Shown here piece by piece: positions 55,449 through 64,000 of a stretch of 64,000 bases of DNA; position 1 is the first letter of the stretch, and each line of letters starts with the position of its first letter. This DNA comes from Methylomonas fluvii (GTDB lineage Bacteria; Pseudomonadota; Gammaproteobacteria; Methylococcales; Methylomonadaceae), in contig NZ_JACXST010000002.1 in NCBI RefSeq assembly GCF_014850975.1, positions 1,240,001 to 1,304,000 on the forward strand, given 5' to 3'. Position numbers and translations under genes: made by a program. Under the pieces are notes generated by a model. The model had not been told where the DNA came from and did not search any database. It saw only the letters and a program-made list of their open reading frames with translations.

Positions 55449-56229
55449 ACTCTGCTGGGCCGGCCTGATGTTGATAGCCGGCCTCGCGGTTGCCGACGAA
55501 TCGGTGATAGAAGTCATCCCCCTGATGAACCGTCCGGCCTCCGACGTACACGCTTTACTGGCACCGCTGCTGGATGCAGATGATCGCGTCATCGAGAACG
55601 GTGCCAGTCTGATCGTGAAAACCAATCCCGCCAAACTCGGCGAAATCAGGGCCGTCATTCAAAAACTCGATGCTCGGCTCAGCAATTTAGTCATCAGCGT
55701 CTTACAAACCAGTAGCAAAACCGCAGCCGAATTGAACGCGGAAGCGGCCATTGCCGCCACGCCGAATAGGATTCGGATACGGGGCATGATGGGCAACACC
55801 GAAGACTTGCGAAACCGGCAACAACATCAACAAATACGCACCCTGGAAGGTCAGGCAGCCCATATCAAAACCGGACAGGTCCGGCCGGTGCAAAATTACA
55901 GCGTATATGACTCGGGCTATGGTTACGGCTCCGCGGTAAGCAGCAATACCCAGATGATTGAAGCCAGTACCGGCTTCGTTGTTACGCCGCGCTTGGCCGG
56001 CAACCAGGTCACTCTCGATATCGAACCCTGGTCGGATAGCTTTCAGCGCAACGGCCATATCGAAACCCAATCCGCACACACCACTTTACGCACCAATCTC
56101 GGCGAATGGGTGGAACTTGCCGGCAACGCCGACACTGAACAATCCGACAATCACGGCTTCAACAGTTTCAACCACAGTACCCGGCAAAATGCTTTACGCA
56201 TTCTGATTAAAGTCGATCAAGCCGACTAA
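55438..56229 (+). CDS. small secretin-like periplasmic protein
   Basis: 263 residues with a signal peptide (about 1-19). The first 90 residues look like a secretin N-domain (VIPLMNRPASDVHALLAPLLDADDRVIENGASLIVKTNPAKLGEI), as found in GspD and PilQ. The last part (GFVVTPRLAGNQVTLDIEPWSD) resembles the start of a secretin core but stops before the membrane segments, so it cannot form a full channel. A Gln/Gly/Tyr-rich centre (QNYSVYDSGYGYGSAV) lies between. It overlaps glgA by 11 bases. Function unknown. Confidence 0.65.
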   Translation: MKSRLCWAGLMLIAGLAVADESVIEVIPLMNRPASDVHALLAPLLDADDRVIENGASLIVKTNPAKLGEIRAVIQKLDARLSNLVISVLQTSSKTAAELNAEAAIAATPNRIRIRGMMGNTEDLRNRQQHQQIRTLEGQAAHIKTGQVRPVQNYSVYDSGYGYGSAVSSNTQMIEASTGFVVTPRLAGNQVTLDIEPWSDSFQRNGHIETQSAHTTLRTNLGEWVELAGNADTEQSDNHGFNSFNHSTRQNALRILIKVDQAD

Positions 56230-56347
56230 TCCGGACCAGTCTTAAACGACAATCCAACCAGACAGCCTCACGGCATTATTTTCGAAATCTGTGCGCGGCG
56301 ACATAATATCAATATCGACATTGGCGGAAAGCGCATACTAATTAGTT

Positions 56348-57427
56348 ATGATGGCCCGACAAATTTATGCCGACAGCCTTATGAGCATTACTGCCACATG
56401 TTCCGCCACCGTTCTGACATATTTTCTAACGATCATATGCCTGACAACATCCGGAGGGGTATCCGCCCAGGAAACGCTGCGCTTGCTCAGTTGGGACGGT
56501 TACGCCGATAATGAAGTGGTTATGGCATTCCAGCGGCGGTTCGACGTTGCGATAGAGTTGACCCTGGTAACGTCCGACGACGACCTTTGGCAGAAAATCA
56601 CTAGCGGCAACTATGACGTGTTTGCTGTCAATACGGCGGAATTGCAGCGTTATATCGATCAAGGCCTGAGCAGGCCGATCAGCATGGCGAATATCCCCAA
56701 TCATGCCCGGCAATTGCCGCGTTTCCAAAATTTGCAAGCTATCCCCGGCCTGGTTCGTGGGAACGACACGTATGCTGTCCCTTATACCTACTCGGAAATG
56801 GGGCTGATCTATAACCGCAAACTCATTAGCACGGCCCCACAATCCATGTCGGCGATGTGGGACCCTGCCTATCGGGGCCGAGTGCTGGCTTTTAACGCCA
56901 GTAATCACAATTTCTCCATGGTCGGCTTATTAAAAGGTTTCTCCAATCCGTTCCGAATGACAGATCCCGAGCTAAAACAGGCTGCTCGCGAACTGGCCCA
57001 GTTACGCCGTAATGTTTTGACCTTTTACGCGACCGCAGAGGAAGCGACCAGGCTTTTTGTCAAATACGACATAGCCTTGATTTTCGGTAATTACGGCACC
57101 CAACAACTGAAAGCCCTGCGCGAAGCCGGTGCCGACATTGGCTATGTGATTCCCCGCGAAGGCGCGCTGGCCTGGCTGGATTGCTGGGCCATCACCCAAA
57201 ATAGCCGGAACCCCGAATTGGCAGAAAAATGGATTAATTACACCTTGGAAAAATCGGTCAGCGAACGGCTAACCCAGCAATACGGCTTGGCAAACACCAT
57301 TACAGCGCCGGAGAACGACAGCACCCAAAACCAACCTATTATTTGGCTGGAACCGATACTCAATCCGCTGGCGCGCAAAACGCTATGGGATAGAATCATT
57401 TCCGGCGAAGCGCCTGAGGCATTTTAA
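56348..57427 (+). CDS. periplasmic polyamine-type (PotD/PotF-like) binding protein
   Basis: 359 residues with a signal peptide (ending GVSAQ, about 41). The core starts LRLLSWDGYADNEVVMAFQRRFDVAIEL, the usual PotD/PotF opening, with later YAVPYTYSEMGLIYNR, DPAYRGRVLAF and LAWLDCWAITQNSRNPELAEKWINY. No ABC transporter genes are near. Its stop is directly followed by the GTG start of a GGDEF-EAL protein, so it probably acts as a sensor ligand-binder rather than for uptake, like NspS. Confidence 0.85.
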   Translation: MMARQIYADSLMSITATCSATVLTYFLTIICLTTSGGVSAQETLRLLSWDGYADNEVVMAFQRRFDVAIELTLVTSDDDLWQKITSGNYDVFAVNTAELQRYIDQGLSRPISMANIPNHARQLPRFQNLQAIPGLVRGNDTYAVPYTYSEMGLIYNRKLISTAPQSMSAMWDPAYRGRVLAFNASNHNFSMVGLLKGFSNPFRMTDPELKQAARELAQLRRNVLTFYATAEEATRLFVKYDIALIFGNYGTQQLKALREAGADIGYVIPREGALAWLDCWAITQNSRNPELAEKWINYTLEKSVSERLTQQYGLANTITAPENDSTQNQPIIWLEPILNPLARKTLWDRIISGEAPEAF

Positions 57428-60400
57428 GTGCGCTCCAGCATAGGCATAAAACTGGGTTTCTGGCTGGCACTGCTGGGCACGCTATCCACAGGCCTGACCG
57501 GTTATTATGTCTATGACCGCAGCCGAGTCATGCTGCTGGGAACAGCCAAGGATAAGCTGCTCAACGACACCCAAGCTTTGGGAAACCGATTTGCCGATGC
57601 GTTGGCAGCTACCGCCAGCAGCGTCAAGTTTCTAAGCAATTTGCCGGTCAGCGCCGACATTGTCTCGGCAGCACCTAACGCAAAGTTGAGCATACGTAAA
57701 AATCAATTGGCGGAGATTTTTGTCAGCCTGCTGAATGCCCACCCCGAATACAGTCAAATCCGTTTGATCGACACACAACATTACGGCAAGGAATTGGTAA
57801 GAGTCGATAGAGACCAAGACAACCTCAAAGTGATTGCCGACGCGCAGTTGCAAGAGAAAAACCATTTCCCTTACGTATTCGAAACTGTGCCGCTAGCGGC
57901 GGAGCAATATTACGTTTCCGAAATCAATTTAAATCAGGAATTAGGCACTCACCTGGGATTCGGTAAACCCACACTGCGGATAGCGATGCCCATCAAGTCG
58001 GCCAACGCCACCATCGCAGTGATCGTCATCAATGTCGATTTACAAGGGCTGTTCGAGCAAGTACGCGGCAATATTCCCGACGATATTGAATTGCTGCTCA
58101 GCAACGACAGAGGGGACTACTTAATTCACCCCGACGTGGCAAAAACCTTTGGATTTGAGAGCGGCCGCAGTTTCCTGATTCAGGAAGACATCCCGAACGT
58201 AAAAGCGATTCTGGCTGGCAAACAAGCGCATTCGGTATTCGCGACCAGCGATACGCAAAGCTTGGCCGCTTCTTCACTAGCCGCTTTCGTCAAACTGCCG
58301 TTGGGCTCGGAAAGCCGTGGACGCTTCGCGATGCTGGGTTTATATACGCCACTGAAAAACGTTTTACAGGAAAGTAAAGCGCTGGGGGTGAGCGTTATCG
58401 AAATAACCTTGTTGTTCAGCCTGCTGGCAAGTGCAATTTCGCTAATGTTGGCACGCGTTCTGGCAAAACCGCTCAATTCGATGACCACCGCCATCGGTCA
58501 ATTCAAGCTAGGCACACCGCTGATCGGGCTACCAACGCATCGTAACGACGAAATCGGCTACCTGGCCAATAGCTTCATGTCGATGACCGAGCAATTAAAC
58601 TCGCAAATTGCCGAGTTACATGCCTCCGAAGCTAAGTTGCATGCCATTCTCGACAACGCCCCTGTCGGCATTTGGTTGGCCGACCTTGATAAGCGCTTTT
58701 TGTTTGTAAATCATACCTTTTGTGACGCTCTTGGCCTGCCGGAAGCCCGTTTCATTGCCAACGAACCATTGGCCGAGCTGTTCGACGCGGAGATCGCGGC
58801 CCGTTTTTTGAGTGCCGATCAAGCCTGTTTAGCGCAAGTAAATCAAGCACATCAATCCATCGAGCAAATAAAGTTTGCCGATGGCAAACGGCACACCATA
58901 CAAATAACCCGCACGCCATTGCAGGACATCAACAAAGAAACGGTCGGCATCATCGGCATTGCCATGGATATTACTGACCGCCAACAAGCGGCCAATCGTG
59001 AGCGCGCCCATAACCATGTGCTGGAATTAGTATCCAAAGGCGCGGCGCTGCCGGAGATCCTGGAAGCGGTGGTATTGGGTGTGGAAACCCAAAATCCGGA
59101 CTTAATTTGTTCGATATTGCTATTAAATAGCGAAGGTAATCGCTTGTTCATAGGCTCTGCACCGCATCTGCCCGACTTCTACAATTCTGCTGTAGACGGC
59201 CTTTACGTAGGCCCCGGTGTCGGCTCATGCGGTACTGCGGCGTATTTCGGCCAGCGAGTGATTGTCGAAGATATTCAAAACCATGCTTATTGGGCGCCGT
59301 TTACCGAACTGGCGACTGAGGCCGGTTTAGGGTCCTGCTGGTCTGAACCAATACGTGGCGCGTCCGGCCAATTGTTGGGTACTTTTGGCATTTACCAGCA
59401 ACATCCCGCGGCGCCCGGAACCGACGATATTCAGATGATTGAACAGGCCTCGCATTTGGCAGGCATTGCAATTGACCGTAGCCGCAGTAATGAAGAACTG
59501 CAATTGGCTTCGTTAGTCTATCAAAACAGCAGCGAAGCGATGGCCGTGACCGACGCACAAGGTATGATTATCAACGTCAATCCGGCTTTCACCGCGTTGA
59601 CGGGTTACACCTTGGATGAAGTCATCGGCAAAAACCATAACATCCTGAACTCCGAGCGGCAGGGCGAACAGTTTTATCAAGCCATGTGGCAAGCCATCAA
59701 CACTAGCGGTCACTGGAAAGGTGAAATTTGGAATCGCCGGAAGAACGGCGAGATATTTGCTGAGCAACTGACCATCAATACCATATTTAGCCCGGATGGT
59801 ATGCCGCAGCGACGGGTTGCTTTATTTTCCGACATCACCCAAAAGAAGCAGTCCGAAGAACTGATCTGGACCCAAGCCAATTTCGATCCGCTCACCGGCC
59901 TGCCCAACCGCCGCATGTTTCACGACAGACTGGATCAAGAAATCAAAAAGGCCCATCGCAGCGGCTTACAGGTCGCTTTGATATTGCTTGATCTGGACCG
60001 TTTCAAGGAAGTTAACGATACGCTGGGTCACGATATGGGCGATTTATTATTAAAAGACGCCTCGCAACGGCTGCTGCATTGCGTACGCGATTCTGACACT
60101 GTCGCCCGATTGGGTGGCGACGAATTCACCGTCATCCTCGGCGAACTTGATGATGCTGAGGATGCCGAACGCGTCGTCAAAAACATCCTGCAAAGATTGG
60201 CCGAACCTTTCCAGCTGAAAAGCAAAGTGGCCTATATCTCCGCCAGTATCGGCATCACCCTGTACCCGAAGGACGCGGAGAGAATCGATACCTTAATAAA
60301 AAATGCCGATCAGGCAATGTACGCCGCGAAACACCAGGGCCGTAATCGCTATTGTTATTTCACGCCGTCAATGCAGGAAGCCGCTCTAGCGCGCATGCTG

Positions 60401-61189
60401 ATTGCCGACGATTTGCGCCATGCGTTGGAGGCCAACCAGTTTGAAGTGTATTACCAGCCGGTCGTGGAACTGGGCTCCGGCGCCATCCATAAAGCCGAAG
60501 CACTGATCCGCTGGCAACACCCGACACGCGGCATGGTCAGCCCCAGCGAATTTGTACATATTGCGGAAGATATAGGCCTGATTGCCGAAATCGGCGCTTG
60601 GGTATTTAAACAGGCGGCGAACCAGGTTAAACAATGGCGCTCCCGTTATCATCCGGACTTTCAGATCAGCGTCAACAAATCGCCGGTGCAGTTTTACGAC
60701 GACCAGTCCCACGGTACTTGGCTGGAATACTTGCAAACACTTGAGCTGCCGGGACAAAGCATCGTGGCGGAAATTACCGAGGGATTGCTGCTGGACGCCA
60801 GCAATGTGGTGAAAGATCAATTACTGGCTTTTCGAGACGCCGGCATTCAAGTATCGCTGGACGATTTCGGCACCGGCTATTCGTCGCTGGCTTATCTGAA
60901 GAAATTCGATATCGATTATCTGAAAATAGATCAGTCTTTCGTTGGCAATTTGTCGCCGAACTCCAGCGACAAAATTCTCTGCGAAGCGATTATCGTTATG
61001 GCGCACAAGTTGGGGATGAAAGTCATCGCGGAAGGCATAGAAACCGAACAACAACGCCAACTACTGCTGGAAGCGGAGTGCGACTACGGGCAGGGCTATT
61101 TATTCTCCAGAGCCCTGCCGGCCGATGCGTTCGAGGAACTGCTAATGCTTAATGTCTCAGACACCAGCGCACAGAACACACTTATTTGA
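57428..61189 (+). CDS. multi-domain c-di-GMP enzyme (dCache-HAMP-PAS-GAF-PAS-GGDEF-EAL)
   Basis: 1253 residues from a GTG start with GAGG ahead, immediately after the binding-protein gene. Membrane helices lie at about 7-28 and 323-345, with a dCache-like periplasmic domain between. Then come HAMP (about 345-395), PAS (400-520), GAF (540-690), PAS (692-810) and GGDEF (815-985, LGGDEF near 896 intact). The EAL domain (1005-1245) has EALIRW near 1023, EITEG, DDFGTGYSS, LKIDQSF and AEGIE. Both enzyme sites look complete, so it could make or break c-di-GMP. The ligand-bound partner probably docks on the periplasmic domain. Confidence 0.93.
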   Translation: MRSSIGIKLGFWLALLGTLSTGLTGYYVYDRSRVMLLGTAKDKLLNDTQALGNRFADALAATASSVKFLSNLPVSADIVSAAPNAKLSIRKNQLAEIFVSLLNAHPEYSQIRLIDTQHYGKELVRVDRDQDNLKVIADAQLQEKNHFPYVFETVPLAAEQYYVSEINLNQELGTHLGFGKPTLRIAMPIKSANATIAVIVINVDLQGLFEQVRGNIPDDIELLLSNDRGDYLIHPDVAKTFGFESGRSFLIQEDIPNVKAILAGKQAHSVFATSDTQSLAASSLAAFVKLPLGSESRGRFAMLGLYTPLKNVLQESKALGVSVIEITLLFSLLASAISLMLARVLAKPLNSMTTAIGQFKLGTPLIGLPTHRNDEIGYLANSFMSMTEQLNSQIAELHASEAKLHAILDNAPVGIWLADLDKRFLFVNHTFCDALGLPEARFIANEPLAELFDAEIAARFLSADQACLAQVNQAHQSIEQIKFADGKRHTIQITRTPLQDINKETVGIIGIAMDITDRQQAANRERAHNHVLELVSKGAALPEILEAVVLGVETQNPDLICSILLLNSEGNRLFIGSAPHLPDFYNSAVDGLYVGPGVGSCGTAAYFGQRVIVEDIQNHAYWAPFTELATEAGLGSCWSEPIRGASGQLLGTFGIYQQHPAAPGTDDIQMIEQASHLAGIAIDRSRSNEELQLASLVYQNSSEAMAVTDAQGMIINVNPAFTALTGYTLDEVIGKNHNILNSERQGEQFYQAMWQAINTSGHWKGEIWNRRKNGEIFAEQLTINTIFSPDGMPQRRVALFSDITQKKQSEELIWTQANFDPLTGLPNRRMFHDRLDQEIKKAHRSGLQVALILLDLDRFKEVNDTLGHDMGDLLLKDASQRLLHCVRDSDTVARLGGDEFTVILGELDDAEDAERVVKNILQRLAEPFQLKSKVAYISASIGITLYPKDAERIDTLIKNADQAMYAAKHQGRNRYCYFTPSMQEAALARMLIADDLRHALEANQFEVYYQPVVELGSGAIHKAEALIRWQHPTRGMVSPSEFVHIAEDIGLIAEIGAWVFKQAANQVKQWRSRYHPDFQISVNKSPVQFYDDQSHGTWLEYLQTLELPGQSIVAEITEGLLLDASNVVKDQLLAFRDAGIQVSLDDFGTGYSSLAYLKKFDIDYLKIDQSFVGNLSPNSSDKILCEAIIVMAHKLGMKVIAEGIETEQQRQLLLEAECDYGQGYLFSRALPADAFEELLMLNVSDTSAQNTLI

Positions 61190-62018
61190 TCTTCAATTTC
61201 AGTAAATGCACCCGCCGATTGTCGGCCCGCAATACCTCGAAACAGAAATCGTCCAGCTCCACTTTCTCGCCTTTCTTCGGAAAATGTTCAAGGCGCTGCA
61301 CAATCAAACCGCCTAGCGTATCGTATTCGTCGTCTTCCAGCGCAGCGGAAAAATAATCGTTAAACTCTTCGATGGGTGTCAGCGCGCTGACGATAAATTC
61401 TTTTTCGCTACGCTGAGAAATAAATTCTTGTACTTCGTCGTCATCGTGTTCGTCTTCGATCTTGCCGACGATTTGCTCCAGGACATCTTCAATCGTCACC
61501 AAGCCGGCGGCGTTGCCGTATTCGTCGACCACGATGGCCATGTGGTTACGCTCGGTGCGAAATTCCTTTAGTAACACGTTTAAGCGCTTGCTTTCCGGCA
61601 CCACGTTCACCGGCCGCATCACATCTTCGACTTTCAGGGTTTTATCCCGTAAAGCATGAGCCAGCAAGTCTTTGGCAAGCAAAACGCCGACCACCTTACT
61701 ACGATCTTCTTCGATGACCGGAAAACGGGAATGGGCAAATTCGACCACTAAAGGAAAGATGGTTTCCAGTTCCGCATCCCTGGGCACGACCACCATTTGT
61801 GAACGCGGAATCATGATGTCTCTGACCCGCATCTCCGCCACATGCATCACGCCTTCCATCATGGCCAACGCGTCGGAGTCTAAAAGATGTTTTTCTTGCG
61901 ATTCTCTCAATATCTCCAGCAAGTCTTCCTGATCTTGCGGTTCCCCACTCAGAAAATGACCGATGCGTTCGATCAAGCTCTTATGGGGTTGACTACTCGG
62001 GGGGTTACCATCGCTCAT
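61182..62018 (-). CDS. corC: CorC/YbeX-type CBS-pair protein
   Basis: 278 residues. Two CBS domains ([37 protein letters not shown], then [37 protein letters not shown]) are followed by the CorC_HlyC domain. It is linked to Mg/Co efflux and ribosome-related stress. Its start overlaps the ybeY stop as ATGA. Its 3' end overlaps the convergent GGDEF-EAL gene by 8 bases. Confidence 0.95.
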   Translation of the reverse strand: MSDGNPPSSQPHKSLIERIGHFLSGEPQDQEDLLEILRESQEKHLLDSDALAMMEGVMHVAEMRVRDIMIPRSQMVVVPRDAELETIFPLVVEFAHSRFPVIEEDRSKVVGVLLAKDLLAHALRDKTLKVEDVMRPVNVVPESKRLNVLLKEFRTERNHMAIVVDEYGNAAGLVTIEDVLEQIVGKIEDEHDDDEVQEFISQRSEKEFIVSALTPIEEFNDYFSAALEDDEYDTLGGLIVQRLEHFPKKGEKVELDDFCFEVLRADNRRVHLLKLKIK

Positions 62019-62479
62019 TGCTTTCCATCCTCCATATAAGGGTTTGCTATACCTAATTTGCTCAAAATCTCAATCTCTAATGCTTCCATTTGTTCGGCAT
62101 CCTGATCCTCTATATGGTCATACCCTAGCAAATGCAATACGCCGTGTATAGTGATATGCGCCCAATGATGTTCCGCCAATTTGTTTTGCTGTGATGCTTC
62201 CTGTGCGATCAGTGGTGCACAAATCACCAAATCGCCCAGCAAGTCCATGTCCATCCCCGCCGGGGCTTCAAAGGGAAAACTGAGGATATTGGTAGGTCCG
62301 CTCTTGTGACGGTACTGCTGATTCAGCTCTGAGATTTCCTCAGCATCGACCAAACGAATCACCAGTTCGCTGTCCGCGCCATCTTCAAAAATTGCCAGGG
62401 CGGCATCCGCCCATTGCTGAAACTGCCCCAATTCGGGGTGAGGCGCCGACGTAGCAATTTGCATGTCGATATAATTCAT
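62015..62479 (-). CDS. ybeY: endoribonuclease YbeY, rRNA maturation
   Basis: 154 residues. The zinc motif [14 protein letters not shown] (HGxLHLxGYDH) is intact. YbeY works in 16S rRNA 3' end maturation and ribosome quality control. It is 3 bases from phoH and overlaps corC by four bases. Confidence 0.97.
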   Translation of the reverse strand: MNYIDMQIATSAPHPELGQFQQWADAALAIFEDGADSELVIRLVDAEEISELNQQYRHKSGPTNILSFPFEAPAGMDMDLLGDLVICAPLIAQEASQQNKLAEHHWAHITIHGVLHLLGYDHIEDQDAEQMEALEIEILSKLGIANPYMEDGKQ

Positions 62480-62482
62480 ACA

Positions 62483-63472
62483 CTAAGCCGAGGGCGTGTG
62501 CTCTTTTTCATAGTGCTCGTAAGCGGCGACTATCCGCTGCACCAAAGGATGCCGGACCACGTCCCGCACGCCGAAAAAGGTAAAACTGATACCCTCCACA
62601 TCCTTCAGCACTTTCAACACATGTTTCAAACCGGACATTTTTTCGTTCGGTAAATCGATTTGCGTGACATCGCCGGTAATGACGGCGGTGGAGCCAAAAC
62701 CGATCCGGGTCAGAAACATCTTGATCTGTTCCACCGTCGTGTTTTGCGCCTCGTCCAGAATAATAAACGAGTCGTTCAAGGTTCTACCACGCATGAAGGC
62801 TAAGGGTGCCACTTCGATGACATTTTTTTCCAGTAGTTTTTCGACGCGTTCGAAGCCCAACATATCGTAAAGCGCATCGTACAAGGGCCGCAAATAAGGA
62901 TCCACTTTTTGCGCCATGTCGCCCGGCAGGAAACCCAATTTCTCGCCGGCTTCCACTGCTGGCCGCACCAGGATAATCCGCCGCACGGTCTCGTTTTGCA
63001 ACGCATCAACCGCACACGCCACCGCCAGATAGGTTTTACCGGTACCGGCCGGGCCGACACCAAAATTAATGTCGTGCGAAATGATCTTGCGCAAATAGTC
63101 CTGCTGATTAAAACCGCGTCCCTTGATCACACCGCGCTTGGTTTTAATCGCCACCGGCTCCAATTTCACGTTCGGCGTAGCCTGTAGTAACTGGTCGATA
63201 CTGGCATCCTGCAAACTCAAATGCACTTGCTCCGGGGTAATTTCTTCCCGCTCGGTCAATTCGAACAATTTCTGAATCACCGCGCAAGCTGCCGTGACCG
63301 CTGCATCAACGCCCGTCACCTTAAAATGATTGCTGCGATTGGCGATCTCCACCTGCAAGCGTTGCTCTATCTGGCGAATATGCGCATCCAACTGCCCACA
63401 AAAATTGGACAATCGCTGCGCATCGGCGGGTAACAGGGTGATTTCTTGCGAAAAATGGCTGGCGTTCAACAC
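62483..63472 (-). CDS. ybeZ: PhoH-like ATPase (YbeZ)
   Basis: 329 residues from a GTG start that overlaps the miaB stop as TAGTG. Walker A is FGVGPAGTGKTYLAVA and Walker B FIILDEAQNTT. An N-terminal KH-like part precedes it. PhoH/YbeZ works with YbeY in RNA processing. Confidence 0.95.
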   Translation of the reverse strand: MLNASHFSQEITLLPADAQRLSNFCGQLDAHIRQIEQRLQVEIANRSNHFKVTGVDAAVTAACAVIQKLFELTEREEITPEQVHLSLQDASIDQLLQATPNVKLEPVAIKTKRGVIKGRGFNQQDYLRKIISHDINFGVGPAGTGKTYLAVACAVDALQNETVRRIILVRPAVEAGEKLGFLPGDMAQKVDPYLRPLYDALYDMLGFERVEKLLEKNVIEVAPLAFMRGRTLNDSFIILDEAQNTTVEQIKMFLTRIGFGSTAVITGDVTQIDLPNEKMSGLKHVLKVLKDVEGISFTFFGVRDVVRHPLVQRIVAAYEHYEKEHTPSA

Positions 63473-64000
63473 TAGAGGGTCTGCGTAATTTTTTCGATGG
63501 ACGATTCTACAAGACGGCCGCGTAACGAATTCGGCAAGGCTTCGGCAATGTAGACATCGACGAACTGCCCGATTAAACGCGGGTGCCCGGCAAAATTGAC
63601 GGCGCGGTTATTCTCGGTCCGGCCAGTGAGATGCAAAGGGTTTTTCTTGGAGATGCCTTCCACCAACACACTCTGCACGCTACCGATCATCGATTCCGAA
63701 ATAGCCATGAACATTTCGTTCAGACGGTCTTTCAAGCGTTTCAGGCGTTGTTCCTTAACTGCCATACTGACATCGTCGGCAAAGTTGGCTGCCGGCGTAC
63801 CCGGTCTGGCACTGAAGATGAAACTGTAAGACAGGTCGTAACCGACTTCCTCGATCAAGGCCATAGTATCTTCAAAATCTTCTTCGGTTTCGCCGGGAAA
63901 GCCAACGATAAAATCCGACGACAAACTAATGCCTGGCCGCACCGCTTTCATCTTGCGCATGATTTCCAGATAATCTTCGCGCCTATGGCCACGCTTCATT
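63472..64000 (-). CDS. miaB: MiaB tRNA methylthiotransferase, C-terminal part, cut by window edge
   Basis: The last 175 residues and the stop are present; the gene continues beyond base 64000. The segment [45 protein letters not shown] is the end of the radical-SAM barrel, followed by the TRAM domain ([26 protein letters not shown]). MiaB adds the 2-methylthio group to i6A37 of tRNA. It heads the conserved operon miaB-phoH-ybeY-corC. Confidence 0.96.
   Translation of the reverse strand, partial: MKRGHRREDYLEIMRKMKAVRPGISLSSDFIVGFPGETEEDFEDTMALIEEVGYDLSYSFIFSARPGTPAANFADDVSMAVKEQRLKRLKDRLNEMFMAISESMIGSVQSVLVEGISKKNPLHLTGRTENNRAVNFAGHPRLIGQFVDVYIAEALPNSLRGRLVESSIEKITQTL

Noticed and set aside
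56348-57427. Binding-protein gene as part of a spermidine/putrescine ABC importer
   Set aside because: No ATPase or permease genes are next to it; the partner is a GGDEF-EAL protein.

Overview
This looks like chromosome from a gammaproteobacterial methanotroph of the Methylococcales, most like Methylomonas (inference). The strongest pointers are a lanthanide-type methanol dehydrogenase (xoxF) followed by xoxJ, a full glycogen synthesis cluster, a SulP transporter paired with a beta-carbonic anhydrase, a protein with a VPLPASVWLF-type sorting tail, a GspB fragment, and the gammaproteobacterial order miaB-phoH-ybeY-corC. Gene density is high. I found no rRNA, tRNA, CRISPR array or prophage.

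Layout. 1-8.2 kb: end of a GspB-like gene, a cytochrome c'-like lipoprotein plus DcaP porin pair, glnE, a secreted RNase T2 and a PLD-family protein. 8.3-9.2 kb: a TIR-domain protein, probably defence related. 9.6-14.1 kb: macA-macB-outer membrane factor in one tightly overlapping operon. 14.4-17.9 kb: an accessory island with a proteasome-like (Ntn-hydrolase) protein, an IS110 element whose non-coding end carries a perfect 156-bp tandem duplication, and a REP-associated transposase (RAYT) lying between inverted REP hairpins. 18-26 kb: a DNA repair pair (xth and a uracil-DNA glycosylase), an amino-acid permease, a TlpA-like protein, a TonB receptor behind a good sigma-54 promoter, and a Tat-exported amidohydrolase. 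26-31 kb: a FitAB toxin-antitoxin pair, an RNA methyltransferase, and a pirin/azoreductase/DOPA-dioxygenase operon divergent from a LysR regulator.

31-41 kb: a surface protein, SulP plus carbonic anhydrase, an SDR enzyme, a KTSC protein, a CysQ-like phosphatase, a small-molecule kinase, a threonine aldolase, and ydbH-ynbE-ydbL for outer-membrane lipid homeostasis. 41.4-41.7 kb holds a probable unannotated small RNA with promoter, hairpins and terminator. 42-47 kb: a lipoprotein with hslO, then msrA, xoxF and xoxJ. 47-55.4 kb: the glycogen cluster malQ-GH57-glgC divergent from glgB-glgA. 55.4-61.2 kb: a small secretin-like protein, then a periplasmic polyamine-binding-type protein joined to a large dCache-HAMP-PAS-GAF-PAS-GGDEF-EAL protein, resembling the Vibrio NspS/MbaA pair. 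61.2-64 kb: corC, ybeY, phoH and the 3' part of miaB.

Together the core genes describe a one-carbon oxidiser (XoxF/XoxJ) that takes up bicarbonate, stores carbon as glycogen, controls nitrogen assimilation by GlnE and senses small molecules through c-di-GMP. The most novel material is the IS110/bridge-RNA duplication, the proteasome-like protein beside it, the TIR gene and the possible small RNA.
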